From Breoghania sp. (GTDB taxonomy: Bacteria; Pseudomonadota; Alphaproteobacteria; Rhizobiales; Stappiaceae): 64,000 nucleotides of DNA. Location of the stretch: the NCBI RefSeq assembly GCF_030066895.1, contig NZ_JASJAV010000007.1:105922-169921 (forward strand). The letters run 5' to 3'. Numbering within the stretch: position 1 is the first letter of the stretch; each line of letters opens with the position of its first letter. Positions 29,882-39,685 of the stretch are shown here, one piece after another. A program made the position numbers and the translations under genes. The notes beneath the pieces are model-generated. The model was not told where the DNA came from. It searched no databases and was given only the letters and a program-made list of their open reading frames with translations.

Positions 29882-30004
29882 GGGTTTCCTCCGTGTCGAA
29901 CGTTGTTCCCCGACATAGAGCGCACCGAGCGAGGCGTCACGTCACGTCCACGTGCATCGCGCGAAGGTGATGGGCGTGTGAGGGGAGAATGCGGGGCGCG
30001 GAAC

Positions 30005-30150
30005 ATGTGGCCCATCCTTCGAGACGCACTCTGACGAGCGTTCCTCAGGATGACCTTATCGTGTTGTTATTTGGTGAGAAACCGTCAACACACACACAAC
30101 GTCATCCTGAGGAGGGCCTAAAGGCCCATCTCGAAGGATGGGCCACACAT
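30005..30150. repeat. Palindromic interspersed repeat, copy A
   Basis: A 146-base element with long complementary ends (ATGTGGCCCATCCTTCGAGA and TCTCGAAGGATGGGCCACA) and inner arms TCCTCAGGATGAC / GTCATCCTGAGGA around an AT-richer centre. The same ends occur at 57378-57517 and, truncated by the window end, at 63958-64000. Dispersed, no coding capacity, typical of Hyphomicrobiales intergenic palindromes. Confidence 0.88.
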
Positions 30151-30164
30151 TCCGGCACCCCCTA

Positions 30165-30195
30165 AACGAAAGAGGCCGCCCCGAGGGACGGCCTT
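30165..30195 (-). terminator. Terminator hairpin after creD
   Basis: AGGCCG/CGGCCT around a short GC loop (30173-30194) 27 bases after the creD stop, followed on the minus strand by TCTTTCG. Moderate strength. Confidence 0.55.
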
Positions 30196-30221
30196 CCCGA
30201 TCCTGATGATGCTCGGTGTGC

Positions 30222-31617
30222 CTATGATCGGGCTTCTTGCGTCGAGGTCGTCAGGCCCGACCAGTCGATGTTGCGGGTTGCGAACATTACGGTTGCCAGC
30301 ACCAGGAAGGCGACAATGGAACCAGCCAGCAGGGCGTAATCCTGATCGTTGAGGATCAGGTAGATCACCCCATAGATGATCGTCAGCGCGGCGCCGGTGA
30401 TCGCTCCCGCCTTTGTACTGTGGGCGAGCGTTGCGATGTAGCTCGACACAAGTACGGCAGTTGCGGCGAAGACGGAGAAATAGGCGAGCGCGAAGCCCAC
30501 CTGTTCGGTAAAGGCCAGCAGCAGGACGAAGAAGATCACCAACGCGAAACCGACCAGCAGATATTGCATCCAGTGCAGCCCCCAGCCCGAACGGAGCTCC
30601 AGCACGAACACCGCCATGAAGGTGAGACCGAAAAAGGCGATGGAGTATTTCAGCGAGCGCGCCACGGTCTGATAGATGTCGAGCGGATCGACGAAGGCGG
30701 TTTCCAGCGAAGGCGACAGCGAGAGCACGGCCCCCAGTTCCGCCCTGCCGACGCCGCGCGCCAGGAACGGGATCGACCAGTCGGCGGTGAAGCCATCCTC
30801 GCGGATCTCGTGCCGGTCGGGCAGGAAATTGCCCGAAAAGCTGGGGTGTGGCCAGTTCGACGTCATGGCGAGGGTCGTCGACTGACCGACCGGGGCGAAG
30901 GCGATCCGGCGCGATCCGTTGAGCGCGATGTGCGAGCTAAATTCGAAACCGTTGCGCCAATCCTCCCGGCTGAGCGGCAGATGGATGCCGCTCCGACCTG
31001 AACGGCTCCCCTCGGTGATAAACGCCGCACCGTTGAGACCGGGCTCGAAATTACGAGCATCACCGCCGACGGAGATGGAGACATCTTTCTTGATCGCGCG
31101 CACGTCCGCAATACCGAAGAAGAGAAAGGCCTCGTCCGGTTTCAGGACCATCTCGTCACCACCCGCAAGATTTGCTATATCGATCTCGACTGGAGCGAAG
31201 CGGCCGGTCAGGTCGATGGACGACCGATAGACCGGCAGAGTGAAGATCGAGCGATGGCACTCCTCCACGGCCGTATCTGCTTTGACGGCCAGCTTTTCCG
31301 GGAACAGGTAGATGAACTTGCGCCGGATGCCGGGAAGAAGTTTGGCCTCCCCGCGGCTCGACGTATCGCCGATCTTTTCCAGGACAGGCACGGCGATGAT
31401 CGGACCGACGACGGACTGATCACGCCCCCAGGCGGTGGCGATCTCACTTGCGACGACGCGCGCGCTGCGCACGATCCTCCACCAGCATCCAGACCAACAT
31501 GGCGAGCACCAGCAGGGCAAATACCATAACGCCGATGACGACGGCCTTGGTCGCAGGAAGCCGCATGACGGAAGAAGAGCCGGGCGCCCGCGGCCACGGT
31601 AGGTTCGTTTCGCTCAT
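30222..31617 (-). pseudogene. creD: CreD-family inner-membrane protein, one frameshift
   Basis: ATG 31617 starts MSETNLPWPRAPGSSSVMRL followed by a membrane helix (VVIGVMVFALLVLAMLVWML). Near 31465 the frame is lost and resumes as VASEIATAWGRDQSVVGPII, the start of the CreD periplasmic domain (GPIIAVPV, KFIYLFPEKLAVKADTAVEE, IHLPLSREDWRNGFEFSSHI). The C-terminal half has five further helices from SLKYSIAFFGLTFMAVFVLE onward. About 465 residues when repaired. CreD proteins are linked to envelope stress and colicin or beta-lactam resistance in other bacteria; no creBC partner lies nearby. Confidence 0.82.
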
Positions 31618-31753
31618 TCCCATACTCCGCAAATGACTTAACCGCATGGATGCCGCTGAGGTAACCGGCTCTGCCCGGCGAAAATACGGAGGGATTTTGA
31701 TCGATTCAGGCGCAGATGGGGTGGGAAAACGGCAAAAGCCGCTGCGTCAAACA

Positions 31754-31779
31754 AAAGGCCGCCTCAAGGGACGGCCTTT
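31754..31779 (-). terminator. Intrinsic terminator after sdhB
   Basis: AAAGGCCG/CGGCCTTT with a 10-base loop lies 26-51 bases beyond the sdhB stop, with TTTTG following on the minus strand. It ends the sdh operon. Confidence 0.72.
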
Positions 31780-31804
31780 CGAAATTCCAATGAGATCGGG
31801 GCGC

Positions 31805-32584
31805 CTACATCCGGCGCTCAACCATCATCTTCTTGATTTCGGCGATCGCCTTGGCCGGGTTCAGCCCCTTGGGGCAGGCCTGCGAGCAGTTCATGATGGT
31901 GTGGCAGCGATAGAGCCGGAACGGATCTTCCAGCGCATCCAGACGCTCGCCGGTTGCCTCGTCGCGGCTGTCGGTCAGCCAGCGGTAGGCCTGCAGCAGG
32001 ACCGCGGGCCCAAGGTAACGGTCGCCGTTCCACCAGTAGCTCGGGCACGACGTCGAGCAGCAGGCGCACAGGATACATTCGTACAGGCCGTCGAGCTTGG
32101 CGCGATCCTCGTGGGACTGCAGCCATTCAGCCTCCGGCGTCGGCGAGGTCGTCTTCAGCCAGGGCTCGATGAAACGGTGCTGGGCGTAGAAGCGGTTCAT
32201 GTCCGGCACGAGATCTTTCACCACCGGCATGTGCGGCAGCGGGTAGATCTTGATGGCCCCCTTCACCTCGTCCATGCCCTTGGTGCAGGCCAGGGTGTTG
32301 GTGCCGTCGATGTTCATCGCGCAGGAACCGCAAACGCCCTCGCGGCAGGAACGGCGGAAGGTCAGCGTCGAATCGATCTTGTTCTTGATGTAGATCAGTC
32401 CGTCGAGGACCATAGGCCCGCAATCATCCGTATCGACGTAATAGGTGTCGAGAGCCGGGTTTTCCTCGTCATCCGGGCTCCAGCGGTAGATCTTGTACTC
32501 GCGTACGTTGGTCGCACCGGCGGGCTTGTCCCAGACCTTACCCTTCTTGACCGTCGAATTGCGGGGAAGCGTCAACTGAACCAT
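31805..32584 (-). CDS. sdhB: Succinate dehydrogenase iron-sulfur subunit
   Basis: An intact 259-residue subunit. The plant-type ferredoxin domain binds [2Fe-2S] through [15 protein letters not shown] (and a fourth Cys in NTLACTKG). The C-terminal domain binds [4Fe-4S] and [3Fe-4S] through [33 protein letters not shown]. Transfers electrons from the FAD of SdhA to ubiquinone at the membrane. Separated from sdhA by an FkbM methyltransferase gene, an uncommon order. Confidence 0.97.
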   Translation of the reverse strand: MVQLTLPRNSTVKKGKVWDKPAGATNVREYKIYRWSPDDEENPALDTYYVDTDDCGPMVLDGLIYIKNKIDSTLTFRRSCREGVCGSCAMNIDGTNTLACTKGMDEVKGAIKIYPLPHMPVVKDLVPDMNRFYAQHRFIEPWLKTTSPTPEAEWLQSHEDRAKLDGLYECILCACCSTSCPSYWWNGDRYLGPAVLLQAYRWLTDSRDEATGERLDALEDPFRLYRCHTIMNCSQACPKGLNPAKAIAEIKKMMVERRM

Positions 32585-32626
32585 TTCTTTGCTCCGCTTG
32601 AACCGGGGGTCATCATCTCGGCGATA

Positions 32627-33525
32627 TCAGGTTGCATCGCCATTGAGGTCGACCAGCAGGACATTCTCATCCGTCTCGCCTTCGACCACAAAGCCATGTG
32701 CCGTCAGGGTCTCGCGCGGGTCCCACTTTCAGGCCGCGCTGCAGTTCGTTTCCATCAACACCGCGCGCGGCCATTGCGCCCGCGGCGTCGCCTCCAGATA
32801 GGGCCATCAGGACACGGTCCTCGAAGCCCTCCACATCAATCTTCATCACGTCCGGCCGGACGATGCCCGCCTCGTGCAACACATCGGCAAGCGGGCGGAC
32901 CGGAACCTCCGTCGCGGTCCAGATGCCGGCCTGGCCGTCGGCGAATTCGCCCGCGAACGTCACAAACCCGCAATCGGTCCCCGAGAACCACAAGGTCAAT
33001 TGACCCGGCTCCTCGCCTACCGCGGTGTGCGCCACGTCGATGGCGCCGAGGCCGTTACCGGTACTGGCACCATCACCCGCGCCGTTCGCCGCGATGTTGA
33101 ATGTCAGCTTCTCCGCCGTGGCGAGTGCCACCTCTATCGCCAGAACGCGTGCGCCGCGGCGCGCGGCAAACAACGCATAGGTGCCGACATTGGCCCCGAT
33201 ATCGACAAACACCGTGCCGGGCCGCAAAAGCCCGCCGAACAGCACGTGCTCGCTTTGCTCGGGCAAGCGCGCATGCGCCAGGATCTTGCGATCGTCGTAG
33301 TTCTCGCCCGGATAAAGGCGGAACTTCAGTCCGTCGACCTCCGCATCGAACGGACCGGGAAACATCCGAGAGATGAACCCGCCCGCCGTACGGCGCAGTT
33401 TCGCGCGAAAGCCGCCGCCGTCGATCAGCCGCCAGGCCAGCCGCTCCACGCCGCCTGCGGGATAGGTCCCGAAAGGGTGAGAGCGTGTCGATCTGAGCGG
33501 CCACGCGCGCCCCCTGGGGCGTCAC
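32627..33525 (-). pseudogene. FkbM-family methyltransferase between sdhA and sdhB, two frameshifts
   Basis: The GTG at 33525 lies 14 bases after the sdhA stop. The N-terminus VTPQGARVAAQIDTLSPF runs until an extra base near 33470, after which the main frame reads VERLAWRLIDGGGF, FVDIGANVGTYALFAARRGA (SAM-binding motif I), VLAIEVALATAEKLTFN and VMKIDVEGFEDRVLMALSGG, the conserved KIDVEGxE of FkbM enzymes. Near 32800 another shift leads to TPRAQWPRAVLMETNCSAAW and a C-terminus ending LNGDAT. About 299 residues in all. The substrate is unknown; possibly a glycan or antibiotic-like hydroxyl. Confidence 0.78.
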
Positions 33526-33538
33526 CTTTCACCGACCC

Positions 33539-35398
33539 TCAGTAGACGCGCACCTTGGGCGCGATCTTCTTCGGGTCGATACCGCCGTCCTCGAACTTGG
33601 TCAGCGGCTCGGTCACGACCGGACGATAGCCGATCTTGACATCGCCCGCCTCGTTCACCCAGGCGATCGAGTGCTTGCGCCAGTGCTCGTCGTCGCGACC
33701 GTCGAAGGGGCCGTCCTTGTAGTCCTCGCGGGCATGCGCGCCACGCGATTCTTTGCGGACCTCGGCGGAGTAGACGGTCGTGATGGCGTTGGCCATCAGG
33801 TTGTCGAGCTCCAGCGTTTCCACCAGATCGGAATTCCAGATCATCGAGCGGTCGGAGACCTTGACGTCCGGCAGTTCCTTCCACAGCGCGGAGATGCGCT
33901 GGCACCCCTGCTCCAGGCTCTCCTGGGTGCGGAACACCGAGGCGTCCTCCTGCATGGCGCGCTGCATCTTCTCGCGAAGCTCCGCCGTCGGCTGGCTGCC
34001 GTTGGCGTGGCGCACCCGGTCGAAGCGATCCATGATCTTTTCGATCTGGGCCTCGCTTGCGGTCGGCACAGGCGCGTTCCGGTCGATCGTCTGACCGGCG
34101 CGGATTGCGGCCGCACGGCCGAAGACCACCAGGTCGGTCAGCGAGTTGGACCCCAGACGGTTCGCGCCGTGCACGGAGGCACAGGCCGCCTCGCCCACGG
34201 CCATCAGGCCGGGAACGACGTTGTCGGAACCGGAACCCTTGCCGCGCTGCACTTCGCCCCAGTAGTTCGTGGGGACGCCGCCCATGTTGTAGTGGACAGT
34301 CGGCAGCACCGGGATCGGCTCCTTGGTGAGATCGACGCCCGCGAAGATGCGCGCCGATTCGGAGATGCCGGGAAGCCGCTCATGCAGCAGATCGGAATCG
34401 AGATGATCAAGGTGGAGGTAGATGTGGTCCTTCTTCGGACCGACACCGCGCCCCTCGCGGATCTCGATGGTCATGCAGCGCGAGACGACGTCACGCGAGG
34501 CCAGATCCTTGGCGGACGGCGCATAGCGCTCCATGAAGCGCTCGCCCTCGGAGTTGGTCAGATATCCGCTTTCGCCGCGCGCGCCCTCGGTGACCAGGCA
34601 GCCTGCGCCGTAGATGCCGGTCGGGTGGAACTGAACGAACTCCATGTCCTGAAGCGGCAGCCCCGCACGGGCCACCATGCCACCACCGTCGCCGGTACAG
34701 GTATGGGCGGAGGTGCAGGAGAAGTAGCTGCGGCCGTAACCGCCGGTCGCCAGAACCATCGTCTTAGCGTTGAAGCGGTGGATGGTGCCGGTATCGAGGT
34801 CCCAGGCCACGACGCCCTGGCAGACGCCGTCATCGGACATGATCAGGTCGATCGCGAAATACTCGATGTAGAATTCCGCGTTGCTCTTCAGCGATTGACC
34901 GTAGAGCGTGTGCAGGATGGCGTGACCGGTACGGTCGGCCACCGCACAGGTGCGCTGCACCGGGGGACCGTCACCGAAGTTCTGCATGTGGCCGCCGAAG
35001 GGCCGCTGGTAGATCTTGCCTTCCTCGTTGCGCGAGAAGGGCACGCCGTAGTGCTCAAGCTCATAGATGGCGGCGGGCGCCTCGCGGGCGAGATACTCTA
35101 TGGCGTCGGTGTCGCCGAGCCAGTCGGAGCCCTTCACCGTGTCGTACATGTGCCACTGCCAGCTGTCCGGCGTCATGTTGACGAGAGAGGCGGCGATGCC
35201 GCCCTGGGCGGCAACCGTGTGCGATCGGGTCGGGAAGACCTTGGAGATGCAAGCCGTCTTCAGACCCTGCTCGGCCATGCCGAGAGTTGCGCGAAGCCCT
35301 GCGCCACCGGCACCGACGATGACCACGTCGTGATGGTGATCGACATAGGTATAGGCACGGCCACCCGTTGCAGGTGTGCTCGATTGAGTAGCGGACAT
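33539..35398 (-). CDS. sdhA: Succinate dehydrogenase flavoprotein subunit
   Basis: An intact 619-residue subunit. Dinucleotide motif [20 protein letters not shown], the His that links FAD covalently in [19 protein letters not shown], active-site [19 protein letters not shown] and [20 protein letters not shown], then [15 protein letters not shown] and [18 protein letters not shown] chose ATG 35398 ([13 protein letters not shown]) over a possible start 48 bases upstream because it begins just after the sdhD stop. Oxidises succinate to fumarate. Confidence 0.97.
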   Translation of the reverse strand: MSATQSSTPATGGRAYTYVDHHHDVVIVGAGGAGLRATLGMAEQGLKTACISKVFPTRSHTVAAQGGIAASLVNMTPDSWQWHMYDTVKGSDWLGDTDAIEYLAREAPAAIYELEHYGVPFSRNEEGKIYQRPFGGHMQNFGDGPPVQRTCAVADRTGHAILHTLYGQSLKSNAEFYIEYFAIDLIMSDDGVCQGVVAWDLDTGTIHRFNAKTMVLATGGYGRSYFSCTSAHTCTGDGGGMVARAGLPLQDMEFVQFHPTGIYGAGCLVTEGARGESGYLTNSEGERFMERYAPSAKDLASRDVVSRCMTIEIREGRGVGPKKDHIYLHLDHLDSDLLHERLPGISESARIFAGVDLTKEPIPVLPTVHYNMGGVPTNYWGEVQRGKGSGSDNVVPGLMAVGEAACASVHGANRLGSNSLTDLVVFGRAAAIRAGQTIDRNAPVPTASEAQIEKIMDRFDRVRHANGSQPTAELREKMQRAMQEDASVFRTQESLEQGCQRISALWKELPDVKVSDRSMIWNSDLVETLELDNLMANAITTVYSAEVRKESRGAHAREDYKDGPFDGRDDEHWRKHSIAWVNEAGDVKIGYRPVVTEPLTKFEDGGIDPKKIAPKVRVY

Positions 35399-35402
35399 GG
35401 GC

Positions 35403-35783
35403 TCAGACCCCGAAGCTGATCTTGAGAATCGCAAAGACCGAGGCAAGAGCGACGATCGTGCAGAAGAAAATGTTGGCCATCAGGCAGATGGTCTTGACCA
35501 GTTCGCCCGAGACGTAGTCCTCGAGGATGATCTGCATGCCGAGCTTCATGTGATAGACCACCGAAAGGATGGCCAGGATCAGGAAGATGGCAACGACCGG
35601 CGAACCGATCACAGCAACGGCGGTGGCATGATCGGCGCCCTGCATCGCAATCAGCAGAACGACGAAAAAGATCGTGAGCGGGACATTGGCGATCCCGGTC
35701 AGGCGCTGGTGCCAGAAATGTCCGGTGCCTTCGCGGGCGGAACCGAGCCCGCGGACCTGGCTGAGGGGCGTGCGCATGCTCAT
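35403..35783 (-). CDS. sdhD: Succinate dehydrogenase membrane anchor subunit
   Basis: An intact protein of 126 residues with three membrane helices ([57 protein letters not shown]). The conserved His in [16 protein letters not shown] and Asp-Tyr follow the pattern of haem b and quinone-site ligands in SdhD. Anchors SdhAB to the inner membrane. It begins 18 bases after sdhC. Confidence 0.93.
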   Translation of the reverse strand: MSMRTPLSQVRGLGSAREGTGHFWHQRLTGIANVPLTIFFVVLLIAMQGADHATAVAVIGSPVVAIFLILAILSVVYHMKLGMQIILEDYVSGELVKTICLMANIFFCTIVALASVFAILKISFGV

Positions 35784-35801
35784 AAGCTGGATCCTTGTCT
35801 A

Positions 35802-36200
35802 TCAAGCGATGGCGAGGGCGATGATCCACACCACGACGGTGAGAGCGATCGAGCCGGCTGCGTTGACGAAAGCGATCTTGTCTAGGGTTCCCTTTTCCAT
35901 GCCGCGACCGGTATCCCATAGGAAATGGCACAGGCCACCAAGGAGATGGAACATCAGGGCCCAGGTGAAACCGGACAGGACCAGATAGCCGAGAATCGAG
36001 CCGAACAGGCCGGCGACGAAATCGTAATAAGCGGGGCCGGTGACGATCGAAACGAGCCACCAAGCGACCAAAAGCATGCCGATATAAAGTCCGACACCCG
36101 TGATCCGCTGAAGGATCGACGTGACCATCGTCAGAATCGGCTTATAAATCTGGAGATGAGGCGATAGCGGCCGAGCGGCCTTGACGTCGGATTGCGACAT
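35802..36200 (-). CDS. sdhC: Succinate dehydrogenase cytochrome b556 subunit
   Basis: An intact 132-residue subunit. The signature RPLSPHLQIYKPILTMVTSI is the N-terminal family motif, followed by three helices with ITGVGLYIGMLLVAWWLVSI and FHLLGGLCHFLWDTGRGM, holding the histidine ligand of haem b. First gene of the sdh operon. Preceded by AAAGGA at good spacing and by a palindromic operator candidate shared with mdh. Confidence 0.95.
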   Translation of the reverse strand: MSQSDVKAARPLSPHLQIYKPILTMVTSILQRITGVGLYIGMLLVAWWLVSIVTGPAYYDFVAGLFGSILGYLVLSGFTWALMFHLLGGLCHFLWDTGRGMEKGTLDKIAFVNAAGSIALTVVVWIIALAIA

Positions 36201-36216
36201 ACAGAGATCCTTTCCT

Positions 36217-36232
36217 TTTACGTAAGCGTAAG
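36217..36232 (-). promoter_or_regulatory. Palindromic operator candidate upstream of sdhC
   Basis: TTTACGTAAGCGTAAG (plus strand): TTACG-N4-CGTAA, 16 bases before the sdhC start and flanked by CCTT and AAAA exactly as the mdh site is. Repression by occlusion of the ribosome site or promoter region is plausible; the factor is unknown. Confidence 0.55.
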
Positions 36233-36462
36233 AAAATACAGAATTATTTCGCTGGTCGTTCGAGCCCTATCGTACGCGCACGTCAAAGGCTGCATTCATC
36301 TTGAGGATAACATAAAGCGAAATTGCGTTCATCAAAAGCGAAGTCCGACCTTACCCAGGGGCCGTGCGAACAGATGCTCAGGCACACGGAACCCCAGCAA
36401 TTCCACGAAGAAGAGCAGGTAACCGTTCGTCGCCCATCCGCCCCGTCTTGGCGCGTAGCAGC

Positions 36463-37170
36463 TTACCTCAGCGGAATGCCGGACGCTTTGCATGCGCGAT
36501 GCAGACGCTTTGCATGCGCGATGCACTTGTGCAGATGAACCATCAGAACCGTACCGAAAATCGGCGCCAGAAGGTTGACGATGGGAATCACCAGAACCGC
36601 GGCGATGATCAGACCTGCGACGAAAACCTCCTCCCCATGCGCCTTGCCCAGGCGTTTGGCGTCGGCGGGCGCCAGAAAGCGCATGGCGGCGAATTCGAAG
36701 AACTCGCGGCCGATCAGGTAGCCGTTGACTAGGAAGAAGGCGACGACGTTGACGCCGGGAATCAGCAGCAGGAAGAGCGCCACGATGTTGCCGAGGATGA
36801 CGACACCCAGAAAATTCACCGACAGGATGATGGAGGGAATGAGCGGCATGGTGCGCCCCGTCGGATCCGTGGGGTAGTCGGCCGCCTCCACCTTTTCCGC
36901 GATCTCGTCCTGATAGAGCGCGACGAACACCGTGGCGACGGAGGCGATCAGAAAACCCAGCCCGATGAAGGCGCCGATGCCGGTGACAACGCTGAGCGCG
37001 GTATCGGCCCAGGCATAGGCGGAAAGGTCGATTAGATAGGTCACGCACCATTCGATCGCGATCCAGAGGACGGCGAGAAGCGCGAGCGTGATGCCGAGGG
37101 ACTTCCACAGGATCGTGCGAAAGGGCCGCGAGAGGACTTGCGCAACACTGCGCACGGCAAGGGAGAGCAT
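36463..37170 (-). CDS. EI24/CysZ-like multi-pass membrane protein
   Basis: An intact 235-residue frame with about five membrane helices: SLGITLALLAVLWIAIEWCV, TGIGAFIGLGFLIASVATVF, MPLIPSIILSVNFLGVVILG, FLLLIPGVNVVAFFLVNGYL and VFVAGLIIAAVLVIPIVNLL. The middle segment NGYLIGREFFEFAAMRFLAP is typical of the EI24 domain, shared with the sulfate transporter CysZ. The last 15 residues are distorted by a 22-base tandem duplication (36482-36525): with one copy the protein would end AKRPAFR at a TGA, with two it ends GIPLR. Transport of sulfate or another anion is possible but unproven. Confidence 0.78.
   Translation of the reverse strand: MLSLAVRSVAQVLSRPFRTILWKSLGITLALLAVLWIAIEWCVTYLIDLSAYAWADTALSVVTGIGAFIGLGFLIASVATVFVALYQDEIAEKVEAADYPTDPTGRTMPLIPSIILSVNFLGVVILGNIVALFLLLIPGVNVVAFFLVNGYLIGREFFEFAAMRFLAPADAKRLGKAHGEEVFVAGLIIAAVLVIPIVNLLAPIFGTVLMVHLHKCIAHAKRLHRACKASGIPLR
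36482..36525. repeat. 22-base tandem duplication in the 3' end of the EI24 gene
   Basis: Two perfect 22-base copies (36482-36503 and 36504-36525), each containing TTTGCATGCGCGATGCA. Because 22 is not a multiple of three, the copies shift the C-terminal frame of the EI24 gene. Confidence 0.92.
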
Positions 37171-37304
37171 GCGAAACCTGTCATCCGTGATCGATGGGAG
37201 ATGACATAGCCGCCGGAAGGCGCGCGTACAAGCGCGGCTGCAGAACCCGGCCCTTCAGGAACAAAGAGCTATCGCGTCAACCAAGGACGCCGGACGAAAC
37301 GAAA

Positions 37305-37332
37305 CCGTGCCCGACGTCTTTTCCGGGCACGG
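37305..37332 (-). terminator. Terminator after the sugar-binding protein gene
   Basis: CCGTGCCCG/CGGGCACGG with a 10-base loop, followed on the minus strand by TTTCGTTTCG. Starts 14 bases after the stop at 37346. Confidence 0.68.
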
Positions 37333-37345
37333 TGCGAAAAAGGGC

Positions 37346-38271
37346 TCAGTTCTGCGCGTATTCGCGATAGTTCGATTGCAGGATTAACTCGTAAGGCACC
37401 CAGTCGAACTACTGCGCATATTGGCCGGTTGCCATGAGATAGGCATCCTCCACGGCGCGTTCGGCCTGCTTGTTGGCATCTGAAACAGAGAAACCTCCAG
37501 AGTTCCCGCCTCGATTTCCGCCAGAGCCGCGGGCGTGCCGTCGGTTCCGCCGATCACCACGTCGTCGAGCGACACGCGGGCCTTCTTGTAGGCGTTGATG
37601 GCACCGATCGCCATTTCATCGTTGTTGCAGGCAATGATGTCCGGCCGCGCGCCCTTGGCCAGAAGACCGGACATGATCGCTTCCGCCTCTGCCCGGTCCC
37701 GGTTGGCCATCGGTTCGTGGATGACCTCGATCCCCGGCTTTTCTGCCAAGATCTCCTTCACGCCCTCGGTACGCGCCTTGGCTGCGGGATGGTCCGCACC
37801 ACCGTGCAACAGCACCATCTTGCCCTGGCCGTTGACCAGAGACGCGAGCATGCGCATCTGGACGCAACCGGCCACGAGTTCGTTGGAGGTCACGATCGCC
37901 ACCTTGCCGGGAAATTTGAGCTGGGGCGGCGTCCGGTTGACATAGACGAGCGGCACTCCCGCGTCGGCGGCAAGCTGATTGACTTCTTCCGTCATGTCGG
38001 AATCGGCCGGATGGAAGATGATGGTGTTCACACCCGACTTGATGAATTCCTTGATCTTCTCGATCTGCTTGGCCGGATCTCCGTCGGCCATGGTCAACTT
38101 GTAGCTCATGTCGGACTTCGAATTGGCGTGCTCGACCAGGGCGTCGTGCAACAGCGTCAGGAACCCCTGGTTCAGCTTCGCCATCGCAATGCCGATTTTC
38201 ACTTCCGCGCTCGCGGCCGCGGGTACCATCATCCCTAGGACGACGAACAGGGCGAGGAAACGTCTCATCAT
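37346..38271 (-). pseudogene. Periplasmic sugar-binding protein (ribose-type ABC transporter), frameshift plus amber
   Basis: ATG 38271 gives a signal peptide (MMRRFLALFVVLGMMVPAAA). The type I periplasmic binding fold is clear: EVKIGIAMAKLNQGFLTLLH, MADGDPAKQIEKIKEFIKSG, FHPADSDMTEEVNQLAADAG, LVYVNRTPPQLKFPGKVAIV, IIACNNDEMAIGAINAYKKA and DDVVIGGTDGTPAALAEIEA. Near 37490 a base is missing (SLFQ, then DANKQAERAVEDAYLM), and after ATGQYAQ comes TAG at about 37407, then FDWVPYELILQSNYREYAQN to the stop at 37346. No permease or ATPase gene is adjacent; the next gene upstream is a chemoreceptor, so a role in chemotaxis to sugars is possible. Confidence 0.8.
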
Positions 38272-38303
38272 GCCTTGTCTCCGGCTTTCGATGCGCACCA
38301 TCA

Positions 38304-39685
38304 TCAGGCCGCGCATACCGTATTCAGGAACTTGTGCATCTCCGAACGGAGCGTTTCCGCCTGCTCGGCCAGTTCGTTCGCCGCGTAGTTGACCTGCGAG
38401 GCGGCGGAAGCGGATTCCTGGACCGCCTCGCCCGCATGCGCGGCCTCGATCGTGGCGTTGAGGGCCAGAAGGTTAGTCTGCGTGGCGATCTCGTCGATCA
38501 GGCCGATGATCGCCCCGATCTTTTCCGCATCCGTGCGCAGGCCCGTCATGCGGATATTGGTATGACGCGCTTCATCCACCGCGCGCGAGGCGACGCTCGT
38601 GGAGTGCTGCACCTGCTGACCGATCTCTCCGGCGGAGCCGGACAGGATCTCGATCGCGCTCGCCACGGTCTCCACGTTGTGCGCCGCCTTTTCCGCCGCC
38701 GTCGCCACGACGGAGCATTGCGAATTGGTCTCTTCAGAAGCTGCGGTCAGCGTGCCGACCGTCGCCTGCAACTCGATCGCGGCGGAGGCAACCATTTCGA
38801 CGACCTCGCCAACGGCCGACTCGAATTGATCGGCGAGGGCGTGCATCTCGCGGCTCCTCTTTTCGTCGTTCTTCTTCTGCAGCTCTTCCTGTTCGGAGCG
38901 CAGTTTCTCCGCTTCGATCAGGCCGTCCTTGAAGACCAGAATGACGGCAGCCATGGAACCGATCTCGTCACAGCGTTCCGTACCCGGCACGTCCGTATCC
39001 ATCTTGTTGTCGGCCAGGTCCCGCATCGCACGGGTGATCCGCATGATCAGCTGCGACACGCTGCAAATGTTCAGGATGGCGACGAGCAGGCCGAGCAGCA
39101 CGATGACGCCCAACGCGATCACCATGCTGGTGCGCGAGGTCACGCTGATATTCGTCGCGGCTTCAGAGGTGCTGGCGGCGCGCGCTTCCCGGTAATCCAG
39201 AACCGACTTGGTCGCGTCGTAGAACACCTTCGCGTCCCGGCGCAGATCCTTTTGAAGAACCTCTTCCGCCAGAGATCGCTGACCGACCTTGTCCAAGGCG
39301 GTCACCTCTTCCGCCACCGCCAGGAAGTGCTGCCAGGCATGGTTGAGTTCCGTGGCCATCCGCTGCTCTTCTTCGCCTTTGATATCTTGGGCGAATCCGG
39401 TCCAGGCCTGCGAGAAAGCGACACGCACCGTGTCCGGTTCCGAGGCAATGGTGGGATCGTTGGCGCCTGCATAGTGGTGCAGGATTTCGAATGCATTCAG
39501 CTGCTGGCTGAGGCGCGCCATGTTGCCAAGCATGGAAACACCCTTGAATTCCTCGGCCAGATTGGAGGTCATCTGGCTGACTCCGGCCAGTCGCTGCAGC
39601 GCAAAGACCCCCCAAACCCCACGACAAAAACAATTATAAGCCCATATATGATAAACAAAATCAACAGTATTGAAATATTATTCAT
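38304..39685 (-). pseudogene. Methyl-accepting chemotaxis protein, 5' frameshift and truncated signalling domain
   Basis: ATG 39685 gives a first membrane helix (MNNISILLILFIIYGLIIVF). A G-run near 39604-39609 breaks the frame before VFALQRLAGVSQMTSNLAEE. The sensor region follows to a second helix at STRTSMVIALGVIVLLGLLV, a HAMP domain (ITRAMRDLADNKMDTDVPGT) and a signalling coil with EIATQTNLLALNATIEAAHA, the conserved hairpin tip region. Instead of the expected descending half, the frame jumps near 38430 from HAGEA to VQESASAASQVNYAANELAE, missing about 100 residues in frame. Signal transfer to CheA and CheW would be impaired. Adjacent to the binding-protein gene. Confidence 0.82.

Noticed and set aside
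30005..30150. CRISPR array or IS element
   Set aside because: Only one inverted pair per locus, no regular direct repeats or spacers, and no transposase frame.
36332..36462. Continuation of the EI24 protein or a second small protein (LLFFVELLGFRVPEHLF)
   Set aside because: The text looks protein-like but has no start codon in a suitable context and lies beyond the EI24 stop; too little to support a gene.
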